A stretch of DNA of 64,000 bases from Phymatolithon calcareum (lineage: Eukaryota; Rhodophyta; Florideophyceae; Hapalidiales): contig OZ345382.1 of NCBI GenBank assembly GCA_977006965.1, positions 868,001 to 932,000 of the forward strand, in the 5' to 3' direction. How positions within the stretch are numbered: position 1 is the first letter of the stretch; each line of letters begins with the position of its first letter. Of the stretch, positions 53,595-64,000 are shown in pieces. The notes under the pieces are model-generated. The model did not search any database. It worked only from the letters and a program-made list of their open reading frames with translations, and was not told the origin of the DNA. The translations under genes and the position numbers were made by a program.

Positions 53595-54041
53595 ATGGCT
53601 CCGAAGACGCGTACCGAGCAGGAAGTCGTGAAGCTTGGACCAACGCTTCGTGAAGGCGAGAATTGTTTTGGTGTCTGCCACCTTTTCGCTTCGTTCAATG
53701 ACACTTTCATCCATGTGACGGATCTGTCGGGGCGCGAAACTCTCGTGCGTCGTACTGGCGGCATGGAGGTCAAGGCCGATCGTGACGAAAGCTCTCCCTA
53801 CGCGGCAATGATGGCGGCCCAGAAGGTGGCCGAGCGACTGAAGGAACTCGGCATCACTGCAATTCACATCAAGTTGAGGGCTACTGGTGGAAATACCACG
53901 AAGACCCCTGGGCCTGGCGCACAATCTGCGATGCGTGCGCTAGCGCGATCGGGACTCAAGATTGGGCGTATCGAGGATGTGACTCCAATTCCTACCGACA
54001 GTACGCGGAAGAAGGGTGGCCGTCGCGGTCGCCGTCTCTGA
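53595..54041 (+). CDS. RPS14: Cytosolic 40S ribosomal protein uS11 (RPS14)
   Basis: 148 residues from ATG 53595 ([10 protein letters not shown]); the upstream in-frame TTG is not used. Full-length match to eukaryotic uS11: [45 protein letters not shown] and the basic C-terminus ending [10 protein letters not shown]. It is part of the small-subunit platform near the mRNA exit. Single exon. A candidate poly(A) signal lies about 230 bases downstream. Confidence 0.97.
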   Translation: MAPKTRTEQEVVKLGPTLREGENCFGVCHLFASFNDTFIHVTDLSGRETLVRRTGGMEVKADRDESSPYAAMMAAQKVAERLKELGITAIHIKLRATGGNTTKTPGPGAQSAMRALARSGLKIGRIEDVTPIPTDSTRKKGGRRGRRL

Positions 54042-54251
54042 CGTGGATGTCTGGTGGTCCTCGTCAGGATGGTGGACTTCATTCACCCCCGCGCCCTGGC
54101 CTCTTTAGTTTTAGGTTGCTCTGGCTGAACGATTGTACGTTCACTGAGGTGAGCGCCATCGCGGGAAGGAGCATGTCGCTTAGGCTGGTCGCGATTTGAG
54201 TCCCCATTGTGACGATCAGACCCAGGGATAGATCTCTGGAACTTACCCACG

Positions 54252-54293
54252 TAATAAGACAAACCTCAATAAAAAGTTTTGTCTTTTCGATAA
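54252..54293 (+). terminator. AATAAA within a small hairpin after RPS14
   Basis: AATAAA at 54268-54273 sits in the loop between AAGACAAA and TTTTGTCTT. It is a plausible polyadenylation site for the uS11 gene, though far from the stop. Confidence 0.4.
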
Positions 54294-54594
54294 TTCGAAA
54301 TGTTTTTGCCAATCTTTGCATTGCTTGGCCAGTTTTCATTGACCATTGTTCCCACTGTAATTGGCTCTTTGCGACCGATGCTTGAAATCAATAACCTGAT
54401 TTTCACATCAAAACGACCAGTCGGCGCGAGCGGCCAGTGGAAGAAGCCAGAAAGAATTACTGAAAAACTAGAGTGTATGATATTCGCGATCTGCGCTTCA
54501 ATCTCAAGGATTATATGTGGGCATTGCCAGAGCGTAAATAACTAGCCCCACATTATCGACTCTTGCCCGCCGCATCGTTTACTGCAGTGCCGAA

Positions 54595-57585
54595 ATGGTC
54601 CGTCTCACCGCCGACGAGACTCGTGTTACCTTCGTCATCGTCTGCGACACGGGCTTCGGCCAACGTTTGCGCATCGCGGGCAGCGATCCGAGCCTTGGCG
54701 GCTGGGACCCGCTTCGCGCGCTTGAGCTCACCACTTCTCAGGGCGACTTTCCAACGTGGCGAGTGTCAGTCACTTTGCCCGCCGGTAAGATCATCTCGTA
54801 CAAGTATGTGATTCTATCTAATGCTGATGTCGCTGCGGCAGCGGAAGCCGGCGTTGGTGAGGATGACTTAATGGTGACCTCGAATCTTGGGGGCGAGATG
54901 GTTAATGAATGGGAGATTTTTGATGCGCACCGAGAGATCGAGACACTTCCTGGCGCGACGATGGTTGTAAACGACGGCAAGTTCGGCATTCTAAACAACG
55001 ATAATTCAGACCGTGTGCAAACTACGTCTCTTGGAAATTCACGCCCGTCACGCGATAAGGAGCTCGATTCCGACGCAAATAGGGATGGAACCCGGAGTCC
55101 CTCTCATTCCATCGGTGAGCCGGACCCACTTATCATTGTCCTCTACAGGCTTCCTCTCATTGCAGAGAAAAAACAAGATGGATGGACATTTAAGTGGGAC
55201 GACGACGCATTGTATCTCACAAGTACCGGGCTCCGGCGTGGACTAGAGGAGCTGAAGACGAAACCGTTGTGGGTCGGCATCTTGAACAGCAATGACGATG
55301 TAGATTTCTCCGAGCAAGACGACGTGTCCGCCAAACTCTTAAGAGAATTTAATTGTGTTCCCGTTTTCCTTCCAAAGGAAATCCGGGCCAAGTTTTATCA
55401 AGGCTTTTGCAAGGGCTTTCTCTGGCCTTCATTTCATACTCTCACTAATATCTACGATGCTGATGGTCGCACACTCCGTTTCGACAATGATTACTGGCAT
55501 GCATACCAACGGGTCAATCGCACATTCAGCAAAGTTGTTGTCGAGAATTATGACCGTCATCTCATTTGGGTACATGATTACCATTTGATGTTACTCCCGT
55601 ATTATTTGCGCGTCAAGCTCAGTGGTGTCAAGATTGGCTTTTATCTCCACATTCCGTGGCCAAGTTCCGAGATATTCAGAATGCTTCCCGTTCGAAACGA
55701 GATTCTCAAAGGTCTTTTGAGTTCTACCCTGCTTGGATTTCATTTATTCGATTACGCACGCCATTTCTTGTCTGCATGTGTGCGACTGCTCAATTTGGAG
55801 CACGAGGCGCGTCGCGGTGGATTGGGAATCGACTACGAAGGCCGTCATGTCATGATCCGGGTGAGTCATATTGGTGTTGATCCAAAGCGCTTTGAAGATC
55901 GCTTAATGAGTCCCCTTTTGCGGCTCAAGGCGGCGGAGTTGGAGGCAAAGTATCCGTCAAAGACTTTGTTGGGTGCAATCGATGATCTTGATGTCATCAA
56001 AGGAATTGCCCTGAAGCTAATTGCGTTTGAAGATTATCTCGCGTCCTCTTCAGATCGTGTTAGGTCAAACGTGGCACTCATCCAAGTCGCCATACCGAAG
56101 GTTTCGCGCGTTGATGCGAAAGTGCGAGATGAAATCAGAGAACTTGTCAAACATATTAACAAGACATATGGCAAGAAAGACCACCAACCTGTCTTGTATA
56201 TTGAAGAACAGATCTCGTTTGACGAAAGAATGGCCATCTACACCGTTTGTGATGCTCTCTTGCTTACGCCAATTCGCGATGGTCTCAACTTGATTCCTTA
56301 CGAGTACATCGTCTCCACGCCACAGGGTAAGGGTCAATTAATTCTTTCTGAGTTTACTGGATGCTCACGAGCGCTCTCGTCAGCGGTGCGTGTGAACCCG
56401 TGGCATATGAACGAGCTTCGAGACGCGATCGATAATGTCGTACAGAAGCGTGAGTCTCGAGCAGCGGAAATCCGATTGCGTCATGAGGCAGATCGAAAAT
56501 ACGTCACAATGCACAGTTCAAGTACTTGGGCAGAGTCGTTCCTGAGCGATTTGCGCGAGGCTTCAGAGGCAGCGCGGGATGTGGTGCGCTTGGGACTGGG
56601 CGGTGGACTCGGGTACAGACGGTTAGAGTTCGTGGGATTTTCAATGCTAAATTCGCGCACCGTTGTGAGGGCGTACCGCGAGGCGAAGAATCGGTTGCTC
56701 TTGTTTGATTATGACGGAACGTTGACGCAGATTGAATCGCAAAGCTCGCGCATGGCGCATGCGTGGGCACGGCCAACAGAGGAGGTTATGCTGAATTTAG
56801 AAGCACTGTCAAAACAGGAGAATTGTACTGTGGTGATCCTGTCAGGTCGCAAAAAGGACACCGACGGATTCCTGCAGCCAAGAATGCGGAGCCTCGGAAT
56901 TGCTGCGGAGCACGGCTTCTACTACAAGAAACCTGGAAGCGCGGACTGGGAGGAGCTTTTGCCTGGCGCGGATTTGTCGTGGATTGATATCGCGCACCGG
57001 ATTATGAACCTGTATACGGAGCGCACGGATGGGTCGTACATCGAGAACAAGAAAGCTGGATTGGTATGGCATTATCATGATGCTGATCCAGAGTTTGGAG
57101 GGTGGCAAGCGAAGGAGATGCACGACCATCTGGAAAGTATATTGGCGCCGTTCAACGTGCAAGTTGTGAACGGACAAGGGTGGTTGCAAGTGCGATTGGC
57201 TAGTATCAACAAGGGAAATATGGTGGCACATATTCTGAAATCTTTTAACGTCAAGCCTGACTTTGTGCTTTGTTGTGGAGATGACAGGACGGACGAGGAC
57301 ATGTTTGCCGTATTGGCCAAAAACTCGGCGACGAAGAATACTCAGCTGTTCACGACAACTGTGGGAGTGAAACCTAGCAAGGCAAGATATTATTTGAGAA
57401 GCTCGCTGGATGTATCACATCTCATTGAACAGATCATTGAGGCCGCCTTCCCGGGAAGTGCGACACATGTGCGAAGCTCGACGCTCGAAGACTTCCGGCC
57501 GGAGGCGCTCGCTGCACTCGCTGCTGATGCGCGCAACCTGCACGCCGGGACATCCATTGATATTGGGTCTTTGGCTCATGATTAG
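54595..57585 (+). CDS. TPS: Trehalose-6-phosphate synthase/phosphatase with N-terminal CBM20
   Basis: 996 residues from ATG 54595, single exon. Residues 1-110 are a starch-binding CBM20 (GQRLRIAGSDPSLGGWDP, YKYVI, NEWEIFD). Residues about 125-620 are a GT20 trehalose-6-phosphate synthase domain (WVHDYHLMLLPYYLR, YLHIPWPSSEIFRMLP, PIRDGLNLIPYEY, LSEFTGCSRAL). Residues about 695-960 are a HAD-type trehalose phosphatase (LLLFDYDGTLTQ with nucleophile Asp705 and Asp707; CCGDDRTDEDMF near 890). Class II plant-type layout plus CBM20. It makes trehalose-6-phosphate from UDP-glucose and glucose-6-phosphate, and may hydrolyse it; many class II proteins are regulatory. The CBM20 suggests docking to cytosolic starch. 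Its neighbours are unrelated. Confidence 0.92.
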   Translation: MVRLTADETRVTFVIVCDTGFGQRLRIAGSDPSLGGWDPLRALELTTSQGDFPTWRVSVTLPAGKIISYKYVILSNADVAAAAEAGVGEDDLMVTSNLGGEMVNEWEIFDAHREIETLPGATMVVNDGKFGILNNDNSDRVQTTSLGNSRPSRDKELDSDANRDGTRSPSHSIGEPDPLIIVLYRLPLIAEKKQDGWTFKWDDDALYLTSTGLRRGLEELKTKPLWVGILNSNDDVDFSEQDDVSAKLLREFNCVPVFLPKEIRAKFYQGFCKGFLWPSFHTLTNIYDADGRTLRFDNDYWHAYQRVNRTFSKVVVENYDRHLIWVHDYHLMLLPYYLRVKLSGVKIGFYLHIPWPSSEIFRMLPVRNEILKGLLSSTLLGFHLFDYARHFLSACVRLLNLEHEARRGGLGIDYEGRHVMIRVSHIGVDPKRFEDRLMSPLLRLKAAELEAKYPSKTLLGAIDDLDVIKGIALKLIAFEDYLASSSDRVRSNVALIQVAIPKVSRVDAKVRDEIRELVKHINKTYGKKDHQPVLYIEEQISFDERMAIYTVCDALLLTPIRDGLNLIPYEYIVSTPQGKGQLILSEFTGCSRALSSAVRVNPWHMNELRDAIDNVVQKRESRAAEIRLRHEADRKYVTMHSSSTWAESFLSDLREASEAARDVVRLGLGGGLGYRRLEFVGFSMLNSRTVVRAYREAKNRLLLFDYDGTLTQIESQSSRMAHAWARPTEEVMLNLEALSKQENCTVVILSGRKKDTDGFLQPRMRSLGIAAEHGFYYKKPGSADWEELLPGADLSWIDIAHRIMNLYTERTDGSYIENKKAGLVWHYHDADPEFGGWQAKEMHDHLESILAPFNVQVVNGQGWLQVRLASINKGNMVAHILKSFNVKPDFVLCCGDDRTDEDMFAVLAKNSATKNTQLFTTTVGVKPSKARYYLRSSLDVSHLIEQIIEAAFPGSATHVRSSTLEDFRPEALAALAADARNLHAGTSIDIGSLAHD

Positions 57586-57724
57586 GTGTGTAATCAGCTC
57601 TTCTTGAGGTAGTTTGCAGGCTAAGGTTGTAAAAAGAGCGTTCCGCTCGTGACTAATATTCAAATTGCTTGCCAGGTTGGTGTGAATGTTCACTAACTAT
57701 GCGTTCCACAATGGCTTCCATTCT

Positions 57725-58345
57725 TCATGAGGTCACTCTAGAGTTTGTCGGAAAACTCAGGGCTGGTACGTCTCTACGGAGTCCCTTTCGCTTACGAATA
57801 TCCTGAACGAGACACCCAATCATAAAAGACGGGTCCATAGGGTGTCCAGGAATGGTACCCCAGTGGTCAAACACACTTTCGCGGACAGCACGCCCGGTGG
57901 TAGCTAAATGAAGATCAACAAAGAAACCAAATGACTCCTGTACAGGAAGGTGTGCCATGACTTTAAACGCCATCGGCCCTCCATGTTGCACCTGGTCAAA
58001 CACGTGCCCACGCTTGACGTTCAACTATTTGTACACTGAGCCGACAGAGTGCTCTGGGCAATGAATCTCCACATGGTAAAGTAGCTCTATTAATCTAGGC
58101 ACCGCCAAAAGCTGTGCTCCATATACCGCCCTTCGGCATAGTCCGACCAGGTTACATTGTGAACCTAGACAATTCACTGCTCCTGGAACGAATGCAGTCC
58201 TTGACGGTGAATTCAACCCCCTGCATTTCTTCATCACAAAGAGCACCCTCTTTCCTCGCCCATTGAAACGCAGCAACGCAGGAGGGCTTGATATCGTCTA
58301 TGAAATTCACCGCTTTAGTGCGGTCGCAGAGTCCGTATTACACTC
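57725..58345 (-). pseudogene. Truncated eEF2 pseudogene (domain IV/V to C-terminus)
   Basis: Minus-strand sequence reads [21 protein letters not shown], then [20 protein letters not shown], frameshifts near 58170, continues RRAVYGAQLLAVPRLIELLY and CPEHSVGSVY, hits an in-frame TAG at 58025-58027, then LNVKRGHVFDQ, LPVQESFGFFVDL, SVFDHWGTIPGHPMDP and RKRKGLRRDVPAL. This is the C-terminal quarter of eukaryotic elongation factor 2. It has no start, one frameshift and one stop. The intact eEF2 gene begins 5 kb away on the opposite strand (63176), so this is probably a local inverted duplicate of its 3' part. No poly(A) tail is seen, so DNA-level duplication is more likely than retroposition. Confidence 0.92.
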
Positions 58346-59436
58346 TGTTCTGGTACTCAACGTTCAGCACCTTGACATCGCGGTAAGAGAACCAGTGGAA
58401 AGCACCACAGGCCGCACGACACGTAGGAAAATTTGATCATGCCCTCACATGGACTAGAGAATGTAGATTTCTCTTTCAATCTCAGTGGTCAACAGTTGTA
58501 GTTGACATCTGCAGGAGGGACGACTTCGTGCTGCATGATGTTTTGTTTTTTTCGCCCCTTGCCGATCTTCCGAACGCACAAGCGCCGCACGGTACGGTAC
58601 GTGTTAGCCCCAGTGTGTCCAACCAACCCTGGAAGACTCACTGGTGACGTGTCCAACCTGAAGGAAAAAAACGATCTAAATTCGCGGTGAGCAGTTGCGA
58701 ATGGAGAAAATGTAGGCCCTCGAAATGCTGCTAGCATCTCAGGGTGCAAGTGCAGAAAACAGAACAATAGTAAAATGTAGACGGAAACATCTTCGATGAC
58801 CCGGCTGCAAATGTGGCAGACAAAGTCTCTGTTGGAACACACTGCGCTCATTATCTACAAGTGCCACGAGCGGTGACCCCCTCTCGATGGCGGCATCAAG
58901 TAATTGAAAGACATGGAATTCTTTAAATTTTAATGATCCAACAAGTCATATAGCCATTGTCATCTTTCTAGGTAACAGGACGGACGCGAAAAACAACTGC
59001 AAAAGACTTTGGTTGTATCCACATGCTGAATTTGCTCCTGAGAACGCGAAATACCTGACGTGCGTGCACCTCCATACCTTGATTTGGGCCGAAAATCACA
59101 GAGGACAGAATTCAAAAGGAATAAACCGATGCACAGATATCGTGCAAACCGGGCAGTGCCAATGCTACGTACTCCACAAAGCTCACAAAACGGAGAATCC
59201 GCTTGTGCGCATTTAGTTGAATCAGGGGGACGACATTTGCACTCGTAGTACAACGGGGAGTATGACAGCACCTATTGGAATAGTTAGATCAAAAGCTTCT
59301 CAATCTACGGCAACGAAAGGGGGAACTGAACTGAAAACAAGGGCGAGGGAAATATCAGAAATGAAGTACGGAATGGAAAAGCAGAAGGAAACACGGTAGA
59401 ATTGCCCCAACGGCTAGTGTCGACAGGTACAAAGAA
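58346..59436. other. Intergenic
   Basis: No supported gene. 58600-58770 is weakly similar to 62395-62540 (shared GTCCAAC, TGGTGACGTG, CTCGAA-T-GCTGCTAGC and CTAG/CTCAGGG-like words). Confidence 0.45.
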
Positions 59437-60307
59437 TCAGTTATCTTTCTCGAGACCAGCAAACTTGTTCGGATTCGAGTTGATGAATCGTGGACGCCCG
59501 GCCGAGGACAGACTGGATCCGCCGCTACCACCAACGCCTGCGCGCGAGTTGACAAAGCGTGGTCGCCCGGGCATGTTGCTACCGGAGGATGAGCCGCCCG
59601 TTTTGAAACTCACAGGAACCTGCGGTGCGTCCGCAGCGTCTTTCAGGGAAGGGAACTGAGCTCCGGAAGTAATGTCCGGCCCAGCCGGTTTCCACGGAGT
59701 GCGAATTTTCGGTGTTTCCTCCGGTTGCTCGACTGCGTTCGCGACCGCGAGTATCCATTAGCAAAAAGTTAGCATCTGAAATGACCAAACACATTGCATT
59801 TTTAGAAGATGCAATAGGCAAGTGTAGCGTACCTGGTTTGGGAGGTTCCTCTTCCTTCAGGGTCCAACCACTGAATTTCTCCGTTGGTGCATCCTGGGCA
59901 CCAACTTGCTCTTTGTCTTCGGCATCTCTACAGTCGCAACACAAATCGCAGACACGGAATGTAAGTAAATGAAAACGTTTGCATTCGCAATTGTATGCAC
60001 GGAGTCATTCAACACCGTCGACTCGAGCACCGAATTGGAACAGCACCAACCTTTTAAACTGCCCGACAGTGCGACCTCCAGTGTTGACCTGCGCGGTTTT
60101 CGGGTCCTCAATTTCAATCCACCCATCATCGCTCTGCTTCTGTGGTGCAGCCTGCGCTTCTGCAGTCTGAGATGCGCTAATTTTACGATCCGCTGTCACG
60201 GTCGGGGCTGCAGTGGAAGACGCGGTAGCGGTGCTCGTGGCGCTGCGAAACGCTCCCTTCTTCTTCTTCTTGTCGCGCTTGGCGAAGAAACTGTCGAGGT
60301 CAGACAT
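59437..60307 (-). CDS. CDV3: CDV3-like protein (3 exons), 215 residues
   Basis: CDS complement(join(59437..59732, 59833..59927, 60051..60307)). Exon 1 starts at ATG 60307 (MSDLDSFFAKRDKKKKKGAF), the hallmark N-terminus of CDV3 homologues, then Ala/Thr/Ser-rich linker and WIEIEDPKT. Intron 1 is 60050-59928 (GTTGGT to TGTAG); intron 2 is 59832-59733 (GTACGC to CGCAG). Exon 2 encodes EKFSGWTLKEEEPPKP; exon 3 TPWKPAG, QFPSLKDA and a Gly/Ser-rich tail with GRPRF(V/I)NS twice. An alternative acceptor (ATTTCAG at about 59772) breaks the conserved frame. The function of CDV3 is poorly known; it is small, hydrophilic and cytosolic. Confidence 0.8.
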
Positions 60308-60865
60308 GATTGCGACGCTCAACGGTCACGACTTCTTGTTCACCAGCGCTTCAATGGAGCATGTCGTTGTTTGGTGGAGGCGTTTGGGTTAGCCAGACAC
60401 CGCTCGAGGGTGGACCGGTATTTGAGCGCTCGAAAGCAATCTCTGGATCGAACGGATCATACAGCACGATAAAGATCACATAATTACTTTATACTTCTTG
60501 TAATTGTAATTCTAATTACCCTGGCAGCTTCGTCGACCAGGATGTAGACCCTTGAAGATTCACATGCCTTGATTCTCCGCTTTTCTGCCGGAGTGCAATG
60601 TCATCCAACCCATTCCCTACAAGGGCACCATCTTTGTGGTGGCAATCTTTCACTTCTGAAGAGGACATACCCGTAATTTATTCATGTGACTTCTTTCGAA
60701 GGATTAATTCGGGACGAAAAGTAGAACACTGAGCGATCAAATTCTTTAAACGATACGTGCGTTAGGTAGCTACTATAGTGGAAGCCTTTCAACAAATGCG
60801 CTAACAAACAACTGAGACTCCTATTTCAACCAAAGACATTTTTGCGCCCTATGCGCCACATTTGG
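60308..60865. other. Intergenic
   Basis: 558 bases between two minus-strand genes; should contain the CDV3 promoter and the UBC13 3' end. Nothing else recognised. Confidence 0.5.
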
Positions 60866-61522
60866 TTATCCTTGAGCGTGACATCTAGTCCATTCTTTAG
60901 CCGTAAGAATGGCCTTTGCTTCATTCGACTTCCACAAATCCGCAGCTTCGTTGTTCAGAGGATCATCTGGGTTCGGAGCCGACAACAACGCCTGTAAATT
61001 GCAAAGCGTAAGATATTTCGTCAGCAAAATCGCCCCAACAAAAGCAGAATCAAACGCGCGAAAAAACTGCATCAGACTTACCTGAATAGAAAGCAATACT
61101 GTTCTTATTTGCAAAGCGGGGCTCCATTTCTCCTTGAGAATGTCCAGACAGATGCGGCCAAGACGGTCAATATTGGGGTGATAAATCCGAGTGAGAAAGC
61201 GAACCTTCGGCGGCGCCATAGGATAGTCTTCAGGCAGGAAGAGCTCGAGCTTGAATTGACCGGACGCATAGGGACTCTCCTCCGGACCGAGAATCACAAC
61301 GGAGAAGAGACGCGCATTTGACTCTGCAGGAACAGCGCTAATACCCGGTACGGGCTCGCTCTGAAGTCGCTCGGTCTCCTACGATATGGACACGAACATA
61401 AGATGACAAACAGTCAGAAATCTTGGAGTGCGACAAGCACGCGGAAGCAACCCTGAAATTGAGAAGTACGAAGGGGTGGTGAGAAAACAAACCTTGAGAA
61501 TACGCTTAGGAAGATTGGCCAT
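60866..61522 (-). CDS. UBC13: Ubiquitin-conjugating enzyme E2 N (UBC13), 3 exons, 150 residues
   Basis: CDS complement(join(60866..60991, 61082..61378, 61493..61522)). Exon 1 encodes only [10 protein letters not shown]; intron 1 is 114 bases (GTTTGT to CGTAG); intron 2 is 90 bases (GTAAGT to TACAG). The product is colinear with human UBE2N: HPNI near 77-80, catalytic Cys87 in [29 protein letters not shown]. With a UEV partner (Mms2/Uev1) it makes K63-linked ubiquitin chains for DNA damage tolerance and signalling. Intron 2 has no in-frame stop and a length divisible by three; intron 1 is open until its own final TAG. Confidence 0.95.
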
Positions 61523-63175
61523 TATGCGGGAAGGACAGTGCGCGCGCCGGTTATGTGCATGCCGTTCCTTGCCAGGGAGCAAAACAGGGTGCGAGACCGC
61601 GCGAACGAGACGCTGGTGTGCAGGGAAGCAAAGTGCAGGGGCGAAATCGTTGGGGTGAAGTGGGCGATGATGATGATCTGTAAAGTTTTGTAATATTTTC
61701 AATACTTTTCAGGTGGGTTTTTTGTCGGTGTGGAAACTTCCCAGAGAAGTCAGGCTACCACCAATGAAAATTCACCAAGTGGGGTTTCTCGAAACTGCTT
61801 TTCGAGAAGCCGACCTGAAAGAAAAAACCTGTGTAGTGTTTTGAAGCCAGACGAGTACCTGGCAGATACTGTAGCGGCAGTATGCACAATTGTAGGTTCC
61901 ACGCTGAAAGAGGTTTCATTATTTGACAACATCCAAATGTGGGGTTTTGCGTGTATTCATCTTCCAACTCTTACGCACGTGCGTGCATGTCACTTCCTCT
62001 ATACATTTTTTGTTGCAGGAGCGGCATACTATTTATCCGAAATATCCCCTAGGACTTCCTGGTCTTTTTAGTTTTGTGTAGTAATATGACGTAAGGAAGT
62101 TTGCTCACTTCCTTCTGAGCCTAAAAAGTCTTTGGGACTGATGTCGAAACGTTAAAAATATTCACCAGAAGAATTTTATGCTTCGGCAGGGGAAGTCTTT
62201 ATTCGTAACATTGTTGATGCCTGCTTTATAGACCTCGCTCCGATGATGATCAATCTTATTTTTTGCAGTTTGTCCAAGGCTCAGTTGATGGCCAATGCAC
62301 CTATCCACACAGCGGTGGTAACAACCTCCACGTTTCTATTATATATCTCTGCAAACCCTTTTAATTGGATTGCTTCTGGATTATACAATGCGTCAGTCCA
62401 ACACCAGGATCACTCTTTGGTGACGTGCCTGGACGAGACGTGCAAGCCGCAGTCAAACTCGCTAACGATAGTATAGAATGGAAGAAACTTAAACCCTCGA
62501 ATCGCTGCTAGCGCCACTAGGGGAAAGGCAAAATGAATGAAAATCTTGGCCAAAATTGCTTGCCACAAAAGAGGACCGTATCGTTTTAAACAGTTGATGC
62601 ATTAGCAAAGCTACAGAAGGCTAAAAATAAGTGCAGTCGATCTCAACTTAGTTAAAGCTCGTCATAAACTCTTTCTCGTACCAGGACAAGAGAGGCAAGC
62701 GGCAGGCAGATCGAGGGTTAGTGAGTCATGAGAAGTGACCTGAGCCCCCGCTTTGTCGTGATTGGTCCGTTAGGGGTCGGATCACGAAGATTCTTTCTGA
62801 TTCGGTCCTGAGCGGACCAGTAGGATTCTCATCAATTGATCAAACACAGAGATCATACTGCAACCAACAACAATCATAAATTTTATACATTTCCCGTCTG
62901 CTTCAAAACTATGAAATTTGAGACAACTCAACAGCGCTGGCGTCGAAAACTGGCAAAAATTATCAAAAACTATAAAGTTTGTTCAGTCGATTTTGGGCGC
63001 CGGCCGCCGTCAACTTTTTTGATATTGTTCACTAATTCTCAACCGTGGTCTTTGTTCACCTGCGCTGCCGTGATCATCCCGTAGCCGGAATTGTGCCGGC
63101 GTTTGGACTTGTAAAGGTCCTCCTTCGCCTTGGGAATATCACTTGCTGGCTTCCGAGCCCTAATTTTCCCTCACA
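61523..63175. other. Intergenic
   Basis: Frames are short. A small hairpin AAGGAAGT/ACTTCCTT lies near 62093. Contains the partner (62395-62540) of the weak repeat at 58600-58770. The last few hundred bases should be the eEF2 promoter. Confidence 0.45.
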
Positions 63176-64000
63176 ATGGTAAGCCTCAAACTCCTTTACC
63201 GCGCGTGGATGCTGTGCAATCCCCTGCTATTTTTCGGCTCCGTGAAAGTTGATCTCTAACTTCGCGCGTTTCCCATCTTCGAAATGTTCGTTTCATCTTC
63301 AGGTTAACTTCACCATTGATCAGCTCCGTGAGATCATGGACAAGAAGCATAACATTCGTAATATGTCTGTTATTGCCCGTAAGTTATTACATACTTTGCC
63401 TTCTGTTTGGGCATTATGAATCAGCGCCATTACAAAAACTAACAGGCTGGTTGATTTTCTCGTCCCGCAGATGTTGACCATGGAAAGTCTACGCTCACGG
63501 ATTCTCTTGTCGCTGCCGCCGGAATCATCGCTATGGCCAACGCTGGTGACCAGCGCCTGACCGATACGCGCCAGGACGAACAGGATCGTTGCATCACGAT
63601 CAAATCCACTGGCATTTCGTTGTATTTTAGCTTCCCCGACGAGCTTCCGTTGCCGAAAGAGGCTGATGGCCGCGATTTCCTTGTCAATCTCATTGACTCG
63701 CCTGGTCACGTTGACTTTTCGTCTGAGGTCACTGCGGCTCTTCGCGTTACCGATGGTGCTCTTGTTGTCGTCGATTCGGTCGAGGGTGTTTGCGTTCAGA
63801 CCGAGACGGTGCTTCGCCAAGCGCTTACCGAGCGTATCAAGCCCGTCATGACAATCAACAAGCTCGATCGCAGTTTCCTGGAGCTCCAACTTGAGCCCGA
63901 GGACATGTACCAGAATTTCTCACGTATTATTGAAACCGCGAACGTGCTCATGTCCACATATCAGGATGAGGCCCTTGGCGACGTCCAGGTCTACCCCGAT
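63176..64000 (+). CDS. EEF2: Translation elongation factor eEF2, 5' part (runs off window)
   Basis: CDS join(63176..63178, 63303..63378, 63471..>64000). Exon 1 is just the ATG; intron 1 (124 bases) begins GTAAGC right after it and ends TTCAG; exon 2 starts [13 protein letters not shown]. Intron 2 (92 bases) splits the His codon before VDHGK; after splicing the G1 loop reads AHVDHGKST. Visible motifs: [22 protein letters not shown] (G3) and MTINKLDR (G4). 203 codons are seen of about 840 expected. It catalyses GTP-dependent ribosomal translocation. A decayed 3' copy lies at 57725-58345. Confidence 0.97.

Overview
The window is nuclear DNA from a eukaryote, most likely a red alga. Genes are intron-poor; the introns that can be placed are short (about 66 to 124 bases, GT-AG). 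One protein has a plastid-transit-like N-terminus followed by two S1 domains. Trehalose-phosphate synthase is fused to an N-terminal starch-binding CBM20. Several small proteins consist of little more than an AMPK-beta-type glycogen-binding domain (CBM48), which suits an organism that keeps starch in the cytosol. The lineage call is inference from these traits, not from a database match.

Layout. 1-21 kb is repeat-rich: degenerate sequence, a 532-residue membrane protein (6157-7755), a copia-like LTR remnant (14.0-14.5 kb), a foldback/MITE-like element (14571-14969), a decayed hAT transposase (15314-16750), and a large direct duplication (about 7975-10935 and 17150-19700). One duplicate copy carries an intact YdjM-like membrane hydrolase gene; the other carries its pseudogene. 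An FKBP gene follows. 21.6-36.7 kb holds three intact CBM48 proteins and two decayed CBM48 fragments, plus a PHD/FCS/RGG nuclear protein and one unknown acidic protein. 38-51 kb is a block of conserved genes: a FoP/ALYREF-type mRNA-export protein, an RTEL1 helicase, a plastid S1-domain protein and a 2005-residue SET-domain methyltransferase. 53.5-64 kb holds ribosomal protein uS11, the CBM20-TPS-TPP fusion, an eEF2 pseudogene fragment, a CDV3-like protein, UBC13 and the 5' end of eEF2, which runs off the right edge.

How the genes fit together. Two themes stand out. One is cytosolic glucan and trehalose metabolism: the CBM48-only proteins, one of them ending in a CaaX prenylation box, and the CBM20-TPS-TPP fusion. 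The other is chromatin, DNA repair and mRNA export: the SET protein, the PHD protein, RTEL1, UBC13 and the FoP-like protein. There is no operon logic; genes are mostly separate units with convergent or divergent neighbours. The best candidate for something undescribed is the expanding family of stand-alone CBM48 proteins, especially the predicted prenylated member at 21629-22217.
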